Shown piece by piece: positions 46,651 through 55,164 of a stretch of 64,000 nucleotides of DNA. A program made the translations under genes and the position numbers. Below the pieces are notes generated by a model. It was not told the DNA's origin. It saw only the letters and a list, made by a program, of their open reading frames with translations, and did not search any database. Source of the DNA: Tepidiforma flava (lineage in GTDB: Bacteria; Chloroflexota; Dehalococcoidia; Tepidiformales; Tepidiformaceae); assembly GCF_027594505.1 (NCBI RefSeq), contig NZ_CP115149.1, positions 620,001 to 684,000 on the forward strand, in the 5' to 3' direction. Positions within the stretch are counted from its first letter, which is position 1. Each line of letters starts with the position of its first letter.

Positions 46651-46725
46651 CTCGGCCGGCCGCGGGAGGGGCTTCGGCGTTCCCCGGCGGCCGCCAAGAC
46701 CCCTGCACAGGAGTTCGAACAGGAG

Positions 46726-47676
46726 ATGCCCGGGAGACTGGAAGGCAAAGTGGCAATCGTGACTGGCGCGGGCCGCGGCATCGGCCGGGCGGAGGCGCTC
46801 GCGCTCGCGCGGGAAGGCTGCCGCGTCATCGTCAACGACGTGGGCGGGAGCGCGGCCGGCGAGGGGAAGGACACGACGCCGGCCGAGGAGGTGGTCGCCG
46901 AAATCAAGAAGATGGGCGGCGAGGCGGTCCCGAACTTCGGCGATGTGACCTCGATGGCGGACGGCGAGGCGATCGTGAAGCAGGCGCTCGACACGTGGGG
47001 CCGGCTCGACATCCTCGTGAACAACGCGGGCATCCTGCGCGACCGGATCATCTTCAACATGACCGAGGCGGAGTGGGATGCGGTTATCGCGGTCCACCTG
47101 AAAGGGCACTTCACGATCACCAAGCACGCGGCGATGGTATTCCGGCAGCAGCGGAGCGGCCGCATCGTGAACACGAGTTCGGAGAGCGGGCTGGGCAATC
47201 TCGGGCAGGCGAACTACGCGGCGGCGAAGGAGGGCATCGTCGGGCTGACGCGCACGCTGGCGCTCGACCTCGGCAAGTACGGGGTGACGGCGAACGCGAT
47301 CCGGCCGCGGGCGGCGACGCGGCTGACGCTGAGCCCGGAGATGGAGGCGGCGCGGGCGCGGCGGGCGCAGCTCGCGGCGCAGGGGCAGGAGCCCGCAGCA
47401 CCGCAGTCCTCGGCCGAGGAAGCGATTGCGCGCATCGCGTCGATGGCGCCGGAGCTGGTCGCGCCGCTGGTCGTCTACCTCTGCCTGCCGGAAGCGGCGA
47501 ACGTGAACGGGCGCGACTTCATCGTCGGCGGCGATGAGATCAGCCTGATGAGCCTGCCGACGCGCGAGAAGACGATCTACAAGAAGGGCGGCTGGGACCT
47601 GGAGTCGCTCATCGAAGTCTTCCCGGGGACGCTGGGCGCGGGGCTGGTGAACCCGCGGCCGCCGGAGCAGGCGTAG
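46726..47676 (+). CDS. SDR-family dehydrogenase, hydroxyacyl-CoA-dehydrogenase-like
   Basis: 316 residues. Classical SDR with TGAGRGIG, NNAGILRDR, and the catalytic Ser/Tyr/Lys in NTSSESGLGNLGQANYAAAKEG. The Asn-Asp-Val-Gly segment after strand 2 (VNDVGGS) and the C-terminal 60-residue extension ending in a GGWDLESLIEVFPG motif recall the (3R)-hydroxyacyl-CoA dehydrogenase branch of peroxisomal multifunctional enzyme type 2. The extension has TREKTIYKKGG. Next gene starts 1 nt after its stop. Confidence 0.82.
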   Translation: MPGRLEGKVAIVTGAGRGIGRAEALALAREGCRVIVNDVGGSAAGEGKDTTPAEEVVAEIKKMGGEAVPNFGDVTSMADGEAIVKQALDTWGRLDILVNNAGILRDRIIFNMTEAEWDAVIAVHLKGHFTITKHAAMVFRQQRSGRIVNTSSESGLGNLGQANYAAAKEGIVGLTRTLALDLGKYGVTANAIRPRAATRLTLSPEMEAARARRAQLAAQGQEPAAPQSSAEEAIARIASMAPELVAPLVVYLCLPEAANVNGRDFIVGGDEISLMSLPTREKTIYKKGGWDLESLIEVFPGTLGAGLVNPRPPEQA

Positions 47677-47677
47677 G

Positions 47678-48454
47678 GTGGCCGGCCGGTTCGACGGCCG
47701 GGTGGCGTTCGTGACGGGCGCAGGGTCGGGCATCGGCGAGGCCGCGGCCCTGCGCTTCGCCGCCGAGGGGGCGGCGGTCGCCTGCGCGGATATCAACCGG
47801 GAGGGCGCCGAGCGGGTGGCGGCCGGCATCGCCGAGCACGGCGGCCGGGCGATCGCGATTCCGCTCGACGTGACCGACGAGGCGGCCTTCCAGGCGGCGC
47901 TCGACCGGACGGTGCGGGAGCTGGGCGGCCTCCACGTGGTGTTCAACAACGCGGGCATCGGCGGCCGCGGGCATTCGTGGGAGCAGACCATCGCAGTCAA
48001 CCTGACCGGGGTGTACTACGGGTGCTTCCACGGCTGCGCGAAGCTGGCCGAGCTGGGCGGCGGGGCCGTCGTGAACACGGCGTCGGTGGCCGGGCTGAAC
48101 GGGCTGGTGGGGCCGCCGCTGCCCGGGGCGGAGCGGTCGCCGGTGCTGCCGGGCGCGGGGGCGTACACGGCAGCGAAGCACGGCGTGGTCGGCCTGACGC
48201 GGCAGTTCGCCATCATCTACGGGCCGCGCGGGGTGCGGGTGAACGCCGTCGCGCCGGGCTACATCGTGACGCCGATGACGGAAGAGATCCGGAGCATGGA
48301 GACGGCGGAGGAGTTCCTCACCGGGCTCCACCCGATCGGCCGGCTGGGGCGGCCGGAGGAGGTCGCGGCGGCGGTCGCGTTCCTCGCCAGCGAGGATGCC
48401 TCGTTCGTGACGGGCGCAGTGCTCCCGGTGGACGGCGGCTACGACGCGCGCTGA
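47678..48454 (+). CDS. SDR-family oxidoreductase
   Basis: 258 residues. TGAGSGIGEAAALRFAAEG, NNAGIGG, catalytic Ser (NTASVAGLNG), Tyr-x3-Lys in AYTAAKHGV and a C-terminal FVTGAVLPVDGGYDAR. GTG start one base after the preceding stop, so the pair is co-translated. It resembles the group of 3-oxoacyl-ACP/secondary alcohol dehydrogenases; substrate unknown. Confidence 0.83.
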   Translation: MAGRFDGRVAFVTGAGSGIGEAAALRFAAEGAAVACADINREGAERVAAGIAEHGGRAIAIPLDVTDEAAFQAALDRTVRELGGLHVVFNNAGIGGRGHSWEQTIAVNLTGVYYGCFHGCAKLAELGGGAVVNTASVAGLNGLVGPPLPGAERSPVLPGAGAYTAAKHGVVGLTRQFAIIYGPRGVRVNAVAPGYIVTPMTEEIRSMETAEEFLTGLHPIGRLGRPEEVAAAVAFLASEDASFVTGAVLPVDGGYDAR

Positions 48455-48485
48455 CGCGGGCGGGGTGAGCAGCGGCCCGCCGGGG

Positions 48486-48491
48486 TAGAAT
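48486..48491 (+). promoter_or_regulatory. -10 box, leaderless APH-fold kinase gene
   Basis: TAGAAT ends 7 nt before the ATG at 48499. Confidence 0.5.
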
Positions 48492-48498
48492 CGGCGGC

Positions 48499-49434
48499 AT
48501 GGTGCCGCGGCCGGGGGATTTCGAACCGTGGCTGAACCGGCTGCCCGGCTTCGGCGACGCCCGGGTGGCCTCGATCACGCCGGTCGACGGCGGGGCATCG
48601 AACATCACCTGCCGGGCAGAGCTGCTGGGGAGCGGCCCGCGGACCGTCTGCCTTCGGCTGCAGCGCGAGCGCGGCATCTTCGAGCCGTACGACGTCATCC
48701 GGGAGGGGCGGGTCATCGCGGCGCTGGCGGGGACGGCGGTGCCGGTGCCGCGGCTGCTCGGGATGGAGCCGGACCCGGCGGTGCTCGGCGCGCCGTTCAT
48801 CGTGCTCGAGTGGGTCGACGCGCCGCACATGGGGCTGGCGCCGGATGCCGACTTCGACGCCTTCACGCGGATGGTGGCGCGCATCCACGCAGTGGACTGG
48901 GCGGCGGCGGGGCTGGCGTTCCTCGGCGTGCCGCGGGGCCCCCGGGAGGCGCTGGAGGCGGAGCTCGCGGCCATCGAACGGCGGATGCTGGCCTTCGGCT
49001 GCGCCGGCGAGCCGATGCTGCGGGAGGGGCTGGCGCGGCTCCGGGCAGCGGTGCCGGCTGACGGCCGGCTGGCGCTCTGCCAGGGCGACATCAACGTGTT
49101 CAACTACCTCTTCCGGGGCGGCGAGGTGGTCGCGGTGGTCGACTGGGAGCAGGCGAAGATTTCGGATCCGCGGATGGACATCGGGCAGCTGCTGGCGCTC
49201 TCCCATTTGAAGGGCGCGCCGTTCGGGCCGGCAGAGCGGATGCCCTTCGCGGTGCGGTACGCGGCGGCGAGCGGGCGCGACCCGGGCGATTTGCGCTGGT
49301 TCCGGGCCGCGTGGCTGTGGCAGCTGGGCGTCATCCACTACGGCTGGCGCCGGTACGGCAACGGCAGCGCGCCGTGGTACACGCTGGAGCGGGCGGGCGA
49401 GCTGCTCGAGATGGCGCTCGCCGAGCTGGCCTGA
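48499..49434 (+). CDS. APH-fold phosphotransferase (ACAD10/11-type), first of two
   Basis: 311 residues with an aminoglycoside-phosphotransferase/choline-kinase fold. Catalytic loop LCQGDINVFNYLF and DFG-like VVDWEQAKISDP are intact. Family segments include GGASNITCRA, REGRVIAAL, HAVDWAAAGLAFLG. Such proteins accompany acyl-CoA dehydrogenases in ACAD10/11 systems that phosphorylate 4-hydroxy acids; here SDRs are the neighbours. Resistance is unlikely to be the role. The next gene overlaps it as TGATG. Confidence 0.78.
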   Translation: MVPRPGDFEPWLNRLPGFGDARVASITPVDGGASNITCRAELLGSGPRTVCLRLQRERGIFEPYDVIREGRVIAALAGTAVPVPRLLGMEPDPAVLGAPFIVLEWVDAPHMGLAPDADFDAFTRMVARIHAVDWAAAGLAFLGVPRGPREALEAELAAIERRMLAFGCAGEPMLREGLARLRAAVPADGRLALCQGDINVFNYLFRGGEVVAVVDWEQAKISDPRMDIGQLLALSHLKGAPFGPAERMPFAVRYAAASGRDPGDLRWFRAAWLWQLGVIHYGWRRYGNGSAPWYTLERAGELLEMALAELA

Positions 49435-50396
49435 TGCACTGGACGGCGCGGCTGGCGGCCTACCTCGCGGCGCATCTCCCGGCGGCGGAGGCGGTCGAGG
49501 TGGCGAACCCGCGGGCGATGCCGGCCGGCGCGAGCAATGAAACGGTCGCGTTCGACCTCCGGGTCCGGGCCGACGGGCTGACGTGGACGCTGCCGCTGGT
49601 GCTCCGGCCGCAGCGGGAAGACGGCATCCTCGCCCCGTACGACGTCGGCCGGCAGTTCCGGGTGCTGCGGGCGCTGGGGGCGACGGCGGTGCCGGTGCCG
49701 GCCGCGGCGTGGTTCGAACCGACGGGCGAGGTGCTGGGCACGCCGTTCTACGTGATGGCGCGGGTGCGCGGGGAGACCCTGCCGCTTTTCTGGTACGGGA
49801 GGTCGCCGCGGCTGGCGGCAGCGGCGGAGGCGCTCGCCGGCATCCACGCGGTGGACTGGCAGGCCGCGGGGCTCGCGTTTCTCGCTGAGGGGTCCGCCGA
49901 CGACCCGCTGGAGGCGGAACTCGGGCCGTGGCGGATGCGCGCGGAGCGGCTCCGCATCGGGAGGGCGCCGCTGCTCATCGCGCTGGGCGAATGGCTGCGC
50001 GCGAACCAGCCCGCAGACGCGCGCACGGCGCTGCTCCACGGCGACCCGAACCCGGGGAACTACCTGTTCGAGGGCGACCGGGTGGTTGCGGTGGTCGACT
50101 GGGAGCTGGCGGGGCTGGGCGACCCGCGCTCGGACCTCGGCTTCTACGCCGCGCTGCAGACGGTCTTCGGCGGGATGGGCGGTCCGCGGGGCGAGACGCT
50201 CCTCTCGGAGGCCTACGCGGGAGTGACGGGGCGGCAGCTCACGGCGCTGGAGTATTACGAGGCGCTGGGACTCTACCGCATGGCGGTAGTGATGGCTGGC
50301 TGGGCGGGCCGCTTCGGCGCGCTCTCGACGGGGCACACGCTGGAAGTCATCGCGCGGCGGCTCGCGGTGCTGCTCGGCCCGCGATGGGGAGCGTGA
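49434..50396 (+). CDS. APH-fold phosphotransferase, second of two
   Basis: 320 residues, a diverged paralogue of the preceding gene. It shares AMPAGASNETVAF, the catalytic LLHGDPNPGNYLF, VVDWELAGLGDP, and HAVDWQAAGLAFL. The ATG overlaps the previous stop, so the two are co-translated. Its last 50 nt are antisense to the 3' end of the histidine kinase gene. Probably acts on small hydroxylated metabolites; substrate unknown. Confidence 0.78.
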   Translation: MHWTARLAAYLAAHLPAAEAVEVANPRAMPAGASNETVAFDLRVRADGLTWTLPLVLRPQREDGILAPYDVGRQFRVLRALGATAVPVPAAAWFEPTGEVLGTPFYVMARVRGETLPLFWYGRSPRLAAAAEALAGIHAVDWQAAGLAFLAEGSADDPLEAELGPWRMRAERLRIGRAPLLIALGEWLRANQPADARTALLHGDPNPGNYLFEGDRVVAVVDWELAGLGDPRSDLGFYAALQTVFGGMGGPRGETLLSEAYAGVTGRQLTALEYYEALGLYRMAVVMAGWAGRFGALSTGHTLEVIARRLAVLLGPRWGA

Positions 50397-51870
50397 ACAC
50401 GAAGGTGGTGCCGCGGCCGAGTTCGCTCGTGGCCCAGATTTCGCCGCCGTGGGCGCGGACGATTTCGCGGGCGATGGCGAGGCCGAGGCCGTGGCCTTTG
50501 CGGCCGTCGTTCGATTCGCGCGTGTGCCTGCTGCGGTAGAACCGCTCGAACAGGTGGGGGAGGTCCTCCGGCGGGATGCCCGGGCCCGTATCGCTGACGG
50601 CGACCTGCAGGGTCCCGGGCTGGAGGTCGCGGCAGGCGACGCGGACGGTGCCGCCCCGCGGCGTGTAGCGGAGGGCGTTATCGATGAGGTTGTTGAGGAC
50701 CTGTTCGAGCCGTTCGAAGTCGCCCCGCACGCGGGCAGTGCCGGCGGGCGCGAATTCGAGCGTGACCTGCCGCTCTTCGGCGCGGAGCGAGAAGACATCA
50801 GCGAGGTGGGCGAAGAGCTCGCGCAGGTCGACGTCCTCCTGCTCCATCGAAACCTGGCCGGACTCGATGCGGGAGAGGTCGAGCAGCTCCTGGACGAGGC
50901 GGAGGACGCGGGCGGATTCGTCGCTGATGATGCGGGCGGAGCGCTGGATGCCCGCGGGGTCGTCGATGGTGCCGTCGAGGATGGCTTCGCTGAAGCCGCG
51001 GATGGAGGTGAGCGGGGTCTTCAGCTCGTGGGAGATGTTGGCGAGGAAGTCGCGCAGGGTTTGCTGGGAGCGCTGCACTTCTTCGGTCATGCGGTTGAAG
51101 TTGGCAGCGAGGTCGCGGACTTCGCGGGGGCCGGTGGCGGGGACGCGCTGGCGGTAGTTGCCGCGGGCGACGGAGCGGGCGGCGCGGGCGATGTTGCGGA
51201 GCGGCGAGGCGACGCTCTGGCTGAAGGCGAAGCCGAGGACGAGGGCGGCGGCGACGCCGATGAGGCCGGAGAAGAGGAGGCGGGGCATGAGGTCGCCGAC
51301 GATTTCGCCGAGGCTGGCGGCCGGGCGGGCGACGATGATCGCGGCTGCGCCGGTCTCGGCCAGCGCCTGGAGGACTTCGGGCTCGAGGGCCATGGAGACG
51401 CAGAGCAGCGGCTCGCGGCCGGGGACATCGAGGCGGCAGCGGCGCGGCTCGAGGGAGGCGGGGGTGCCCGGCGCGGGCGGCGGCTGGCTGACGAGGTCGC
51501 GGACGACGGCGTCGTCGAGGGCGAGGTCGGCGGGTGCGGAGGTGAGGCCGGGGATGACGCGGCCGTTCGCATCGACGAGGGCGAGGGCCGTCTCGGCGGA
51601 GACGCGGTTGGGACGGCCGAGGAAGCTGCGGAGCGTGAGGAGGAGGTCGTTGGTCGTGGGGACGGGGTCGCCGGGGGCGGTTTCGAGCCGGGCCTGGAGT
51701 TCGGCGTTCGCCTGGGCGTTGATGAGGCGGCCGAGGTCTTCGAGGTTGCCGTAGGAGATGTCGTCGCGGTAGCCGCCGATTTGGAGGAAGAGCGAGAGGG
51801 CAGCGAGGAAGAGCGTGACGGCGATGATGAAGAGGTAGGTGAAGAGGAGGCGGACCTGGAGGCTACCCAT
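50347..51870 (-). CDS. PhoR-like HAMP sensor histidine kinase
   Basis: 507 residues. Two membrane helices (about 8-29 and 194-216) flank an extracytoplasmic domain. HAMP, HisKA with H in FLANISHELKTPLTSIRGFSE and HATPase (DNALRYTPRGG, DTGPGIP, GHGLGLAIA) follow. The gene lies 74 nt after the response regulator, and across from pstS, so it is the likely phosphate sensor, though homologues sense many signals. The 3' end overlaps the phosphotransferase gene by 50 nt. Confidence 0.85.
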   Translation of the reverse strand: MGSLQVRLLFTYLFIIAVTLFLAALSLFLQIGGYRDDISYGNLEDLGRLINAQANAELQARLETAPGDPVPTTNDLLLTLRSFLGRPNRVSAETALALVDANGRVIPGLTSAPADLALDDAVVRDLVSQPPPAPGTPASLEPRRCRLDVPGREPLLCVSMALEPEVLQALAETGAAAIIVARPAASLGEIVGDLMPRLLFSGLIGVAAALVLGFAFSQSVASPLRNIARAARSVARGNYRQRVPATGPREVRDLAANFNRMTEEVQRSQQTLRDFLANISHELKTPLTSIRGFSEAILDGTIDDPAGIQRSARIISDESARVLRLVQELLDLSRIESGQVSMEQEDVDLRELFAHLADVFSLRAEERQVTLEFAPAGTARVRGDFERLEQVLNNLIDNALRYTPRGGTVRVACRDLQPGTLQVAVSDTGPGIPPEDLPHLFERFYRSRHTRESNDGRKGHGLGLAIAREIVRAHGGEIWATSELGRGTTFVFTLPIAGRAAPRAAAR

Positions 51871-51944
51871 GGCGGCGGTGGGGGGCGGGCTGGCGCGGCC
51901 GGGTCATAGCGCTCCGGTCTCCCGGTGGAGGATGGACGACCGGG

Positions 51945-52622
51945 TCACTCGGGTTCGATGAGTTTGTAGCCGACGCCCCGGAGGGTCTCGATCTGGACGG
52001 TCGCGTTCACCAGTTTAGAGCGGAGGTGCTGGACGTGGACATCGACGGTGCGGGTTTCGCCGGCGAAGTCGTAGCCCCAGACGGAGCCGAGGAGCTGGTC
52101 GCGGGTGAGGGCGATGCCCGGGTTTTCGGCGAAGGCGACGAGCAGGTCGAACTCTTTCGTGCGGAGGTCGAGCAGCTGGCCATCGACACGGGCTTCGCGT
52201 CGGGCCTTGTCGACGGTGAGGTTGCCGACGGCGATGGTGTTCTGGGGTTTCCGGCCGCCTTCGACGCGGTGGAGGATGCGTTTGACGCGGGCGACGAGTT
52301 CGCGGGGGTTGAAGGGCTTGGCCATGTAGTCGTCGGCGCCGAGTTCGAGGCCGACGATCTTGTCGATGTCGTCGCTGCGGGCGGTGAGCATGATGACCGG
52401 GACGTCGCTCTCGCGGCGGAGTTCGCGGAGGACTTCGAAGCCGTCGAGGCCGGGCATCATGACGTCGAGGACGACGAGCGCCGGGGGCGACTGGGCGAAG
52501 CGGGCGAGGGCATCGCGGCCGTCGGCGGCATGCTCGACGGTGTAGCCCTCTTTTTCGAGGTAGAGGGCGTTGAGGTCGCGGATGTTGGCTTCGTCGTCGA
52601 CCAGGAGGATTTTCTGGGCCAT
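51945..52622 (-). CDS. OmpR/PhoB-family response regulator
   Basis: 225 residues. Receiver with acidic pocket (LVDDEANIRD), phospho-acceptor Asp in VVLDVMMPGLDG (about D52), Thr/Lys switch residues (IMLTARS, AKPF), then a winged helix with FDLLVAFAENPGIALTRDQLL and DVHVQHLRSKL. Divergent from pstS and upstream of the kinase gene, so it is the best candidate for the factor acting at the Pho box. Shine-Dalgarno AAAGG lies 7 nt before the ATG; a CATACT box (52656-52651) gives a ~22-nt leader. Confidence 0.9.
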   Translation of the reverse strand: MAQKILLVDDEANIRDLNALYLEKEGYTVEHAADGRDALARFAQSPPALVVLDVMMPGLDGFEVLRELRRESDVPVIMLTARSDDIDKIVGLELGADDYMAKPFNPRELVARVKRILHRVEGGRKPQNTIAVGNLTVDKARREARVDGQLLDLRTKEFDLLVAFAENPGIALTRDQLLGSVWGYDFAGETRTVDVHVQHLRSKLVNATVQIETLRGVGYKLIEPE

Positions 52623-52672
52623 GGGCGCCTTTGGCCGGGGGTGTGATGCGAGTATGCGCCGGGAACCCGGGA

Positions 52673-52771
52673 GCCTGCCACCCGGCAGCGATGCCGGGAC
52701 GGGGGACTGGCAGGCTGCGGGCCCCCGGCGCCTGAGGGGCGGCAGGCGGGCGGGGCCGTCAGCCGCCCGCC
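52673..52771. repeat. nested inverted repeats in the phosphate control region
   Basis: GCCTGCCA (52673-52680) pairs with TGGCAGGC (52708-52715) around an inner hairpin, CCCGGCA-GCGA-TGCCGGG (52681-52698). Next is GGCGGGCGG (52745-52753) with CCGCCCGCC (52763-52771). No U-tract follows. Could be operators, a transcript-blocking hairpin or a small RNA. Confidence 0.5.
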
Positions 52772-52870
52772 ACCTGGCGGTATGGTGCGGGTACGCCGCC
52801 GCGGAATCCGCATGAGGCTGCAAACGGCGTGTAAAACGTCGGCGCGGGGAGTTTCGCAGCGCCGGAGAGC

Positions 52871-52892
52871 GTTAAACCGGGGTTAAAGGTGC
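52871..52892 (+). promoter_or_regulatory. candidate Pho box (11-bp direct repeats)
   Basis: GTTAAACCGGG followed directly by GTTAAAGGTGC: two GTTAAA units at an 11-bp period, one DNA turn, as for OmpR/PhoB-type regulators. It ends just upstream of the -35 position of the pstS promoter, which has no consensus -35, as expected for activator-dependent genes. Confidence 0.6.
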
Positions 52893-52921
52893 GGGGTGAG
52901 CATGCCGGGCGAAGCACCAAC

Positions 52922-52947
52922 CATACTGACTTCAGGGGAGATACGTG
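52922..52947 (+). promoter_or_regulatory. pstS -10 box and leader
   Basis: CATACT (52922-52927) gives a start near 52934 and a short leader with GGGGAG before the ATG at 52948. Confidence 0.5.
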
Positions 52948-54042
52948 ATGCTTCGAACCAAGAGGGGAGGGAAGTGGGCGCTCATCTTCGGCGCGCTCGT
53001 TTCTCTCATCGCCGTCGTTGCCGTGGCGTGCGGCGGCGACGATGACGACGCCGCGACGCCGACCGCAGCCGGCGGCAGCGGGACGACGCCGGCGGCGACG
53101 CCGACGAAGGCGGCAGCCGACAAGCTGAAGGACTGGTACGCGAGCCTGAGCGGGGAGGTCCGCGTGGACGGTTCCTCGACGGTGTTCCCGATTTCCCAGG
53201 CGGTCGCTGAGGAATTCAGCAAGGTCGCCCGCGGTGTCCGCGCGAACGTGGCGCTCTCCGGCACGGGCGGCGGTTTCGAGAAGTTCTGCCGCAAGGAGAT
53301 CCAGGTCTCCGACGCGTCCCGGCCGATCAGCCAGAAGGAGAAGGACGCCTGCGCGGCGAACGGCATCGCGGAATCGGACCTGGTGGAGATCCAGGTGGCG
53401 ATCGACGCGCTCACCGTGGTGGTGAACCCGCAGAACACGTGGGCGACGTGCATGACGCCGGCGCAGCTGCAGAAGGCGTTCCAGGCTGACCAGGGCGGCA
53501 CGCCGATCAAGTGGAGCGACCTGGACCCGAAGTGGCCGAACGAGACCATCCAGTTCTTCTTCCCGGGCTCGGACTCCGGCACGTTCGACTACTTCAAGGA
53601 GGCGATCAAGCTCCGGGGCGAGAAGAACAACGAGCCGGCCCACCGCGCGACGGGGCCGAACGCGACGGCATCGGAAGATGACAACGTCCTCGTCCGCGGC
53701 GTCGAGGGCAACAAGAACGCCCTCGGGTACTTCGGCTTCGCCTACTACCTGAACGAGGGCAGGAAGCTGAAGGCGGTGGCGATCGACGGCGGGAACGGCT
53801 GCGTCGAGCCGACCTTCGAGAATGCGCTGAGCGGGAAGTACAAGCCCCTGAGCCGCCCGCTCTTCATCTACACGACGAAGCAGCTCCTGACGGAGCGGAA
53901 GGACGTCCTCGGCTTCGTGAAGTTCTACGTGGACAACATGGAGGAGCTCGCTGCCGACGTCGGGTACGTGAGCCTGCCGAAGGACCTGCTGGCGAAGCAG
54001 CAGGAGAAGGTGGACCCATTCCTCCCGGCGGAACTGAAGTAG
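52948..54042 (+). CDS. pstS: phosphate ABC transporter substrate-binding lipoprotein PstS
   Basis: 364 residues. Signal peptide with lipobox VAVAC (Cys 28), an Asp/Thr/Pro linker, then the PBP fold. Phosphate ligands appear in DGSSTVFPIS and SGTGGGFEKF, with GSDSGTFDYF. First gene of pstSCAB-phoU. The upstream Pho box implies induction on phosphate starvation. A stable stem-loop after the gene (54078-54107) may keep pstS mRNA in excess over pstC. Confidence 0.93.
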   Translation: MLRTKRGGKWALIFGALVSLIAVVAVACGGDDDDAATPTAAGGSGTTPAATPTKAAADKLKDWYASLSGEVRVDGSSTVFPISQAVAEEFSKVARGVRANVALSGTGGGFEKFCRKEIQVSDASRPISQKEKDACAANGIAESDLVEIQVAIDALTVVVNPQNTWATCMTPAQLQKAFQADQGGTPIKWSDLDPKWPNETIQFFFPGSDSGTFDYFKEAIKLRGEKNNEPAHRATGPNATASEDDNVLVRGVEGNKNALGYFGFAYYLNEGRKLKAVAIDGGNGCVEPTFENALSGKYKPLSRPLFIYTTKQLLTERKDVLGFVKFYVDNMEELAADVGYVSLPKDLLAKQQEKVDPFLPAELK

Positions 54043-54077
54043 TGACGTCCATGCCCGGCCGCGCTGCAGCCGGGTGC

Positions 54078-54107
54078 GCGGCAGGGGCCCGGATGGGCCC
54101 CTGCCGC
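54078..54107 (+). terminator. 13-bp stem-loop between pstS and pstC
   Basis: Perfect GCGGCAGGGGCCC stem with a GGAT loop. There is no U-tract, so it is more likely an mRNA-stabilising or partial-termination element than a full terminator. It is placed as expected for raising pstS over the downstream genes. Confidence 0.65.
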
Positions 54108-54195
54108 AACGTCTTTACGGGGAAGACGAGACGGGGTTCGTCGGCGAAGATGACGCAGGCGCCGGCGCCGTCCGGCATCGACTGAGGCGAGGAAG

Positions 54196-55164
54196 ATGCA
54201 GGAAAGTTTGCCGATTACGGGAGCGAGCGCGCAGCTGCGGGGTGCTGAGCTCGAGCGCGCGATGCGCAAGCGCTGGAGCAAAGCGCCCTTCGAACGGCTG
54301 ATCGTCCTGTCCCTCTGGCTGTGCGGCACGGTCTCGATGATTACGACCGTCCTGATCGTGCTGACGCTGGCGGAGGAGACGCGGGCCTTCTTCATGGAGG
54401 TTCCGCTCCGGGACTTCATCTTCGACACGAAGTGGACACCGCAGTTCGAACCTGCCCACTTCGGCGTCTGGCCGCTGGTCTTCGGCACGCTGAACGTGCT
54501 GTTCTGGTCGATGGTGCTGGCGCTGCCGCTCGGCCTGGCGGCGGCCATCTACCTGAGCGAGTATGCGCACCCGAACACGCGGCGCATCCTGAAGCCGGTG
54601 CTGGAGGCGCTGGCCGGCGTGCCGACGGTGGTGTACGCGTTCTTCGCGCTGACGGTCGTGACGCAGGACATCCTGCGGCCGCTGCTGGGCCAGGACCGGG
54701 TGCCGATTTTCAACGCGCTGAGCGCGAGCATCGTGATGGCGGTCATGATTTTGCCGACCATCGCCTCAGTTTCGGAGGACGCGATGTCGAACGTGCCGCG
54801 CGAGCTGCGGGAGGGAGCGTACGGGCTCGGGGCGACGCGGCTGGAGGTCGCGTTCCGGGTGGTGTTCCCGGCGGCGCTCGGCGGGATCATCGCGGCCGTG
54901 CTCCTGGCGGTGGCGCGCGTCATCGGCGAGACGATGATCGTGGCGGTGGCGGCGGGCTCGACGCCGCAGATCACGCTGAACCCGCTGAACAGCGTGCAGA
55001 CCATGACGGGCTACATGCTCGCGATCGGCCTGGGCGACTCGGCGCGCGGCACGGTGGACTACACCTCGATCTTCGCGGTGGGTTCGACGCTGTTCATCTT
55101 CACCTTCTGCGCGAACGTCGCGGCGAACATCATCGTGAAGAAGTTCAAGGAGCAGTACGAATGA
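54196..55164 (+). CDS. pstC: phosphate ABC transporter permease PstC
   Basis: 322-residue inner-membrane permease with six hydrophobic helices. Permease segments are FIFDTKWTPQFEPAHFGVWPLVFGTL, YLSEYAHPNTRRILKPVLEALAGVPTVVYAFFAL, and the ATPase-coupling EELREGAYGLGATRLE region. GAGGAAG 3-4 nt before the ATG is the ribosome site. It overlaps pstA by ATGA. Confidence 0.92.
   Translation: MQESLPITGASAQLRGAELERAMRKRWSKAPFERLIVLSLWLCGTVSMITTVLIVLTLAEETRAFFMEVPLRDFIFDTKWTPQFEPAHFGVWPLVFGTLNVLFWSMVLALPLGLAAAIYLSEYAHPNTRRILKPVLEALAGVPTVVYAFFALTVVTQDILRPLLGQDRVPIFNALSASIVMAVMILPTIASVSEDAMSNVPRELREGAYGLGATRLEVAFRVVFPAALGGIIAAVLLAVARVIGETMIVAVAAGSTPQITLNPLNSVQTMTGYMLAIGLGDSARGTVDYTSIFAVGSTLFIFTFCANVAANIIVKKFKEQYE

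Larger units (their letters stand above)
52623..52947. other. 325-bp divergent control region between the response regulator and pstS
   Basis: No gene is visible. It holds the regulator promoter (CATACT, minus strand, 52656-52651), two sets of inverted repeats (52673-52715, 52745-52771), the Pho box (52871-52892), and the pstS promoter (CATACT, 52922-52927) with its Shine-Dalgarno site. Confidence 0.7.

Noticed and set aside
48499-50396. Aminoglycoside resistance genes
   Set aside because: The APH fold is shared by many metabolic kinases. The two genes follow SDRs and resemble the ACAD10/11 type, with no resistance-specific features.
52623-52823. Longer N-terminus of the response regulator
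   Set aside because: The frame stays open upstream but encodes Pro/Arg-rich nonsense; the receiver begins at the ATG at 52622 with a good ribosome site.
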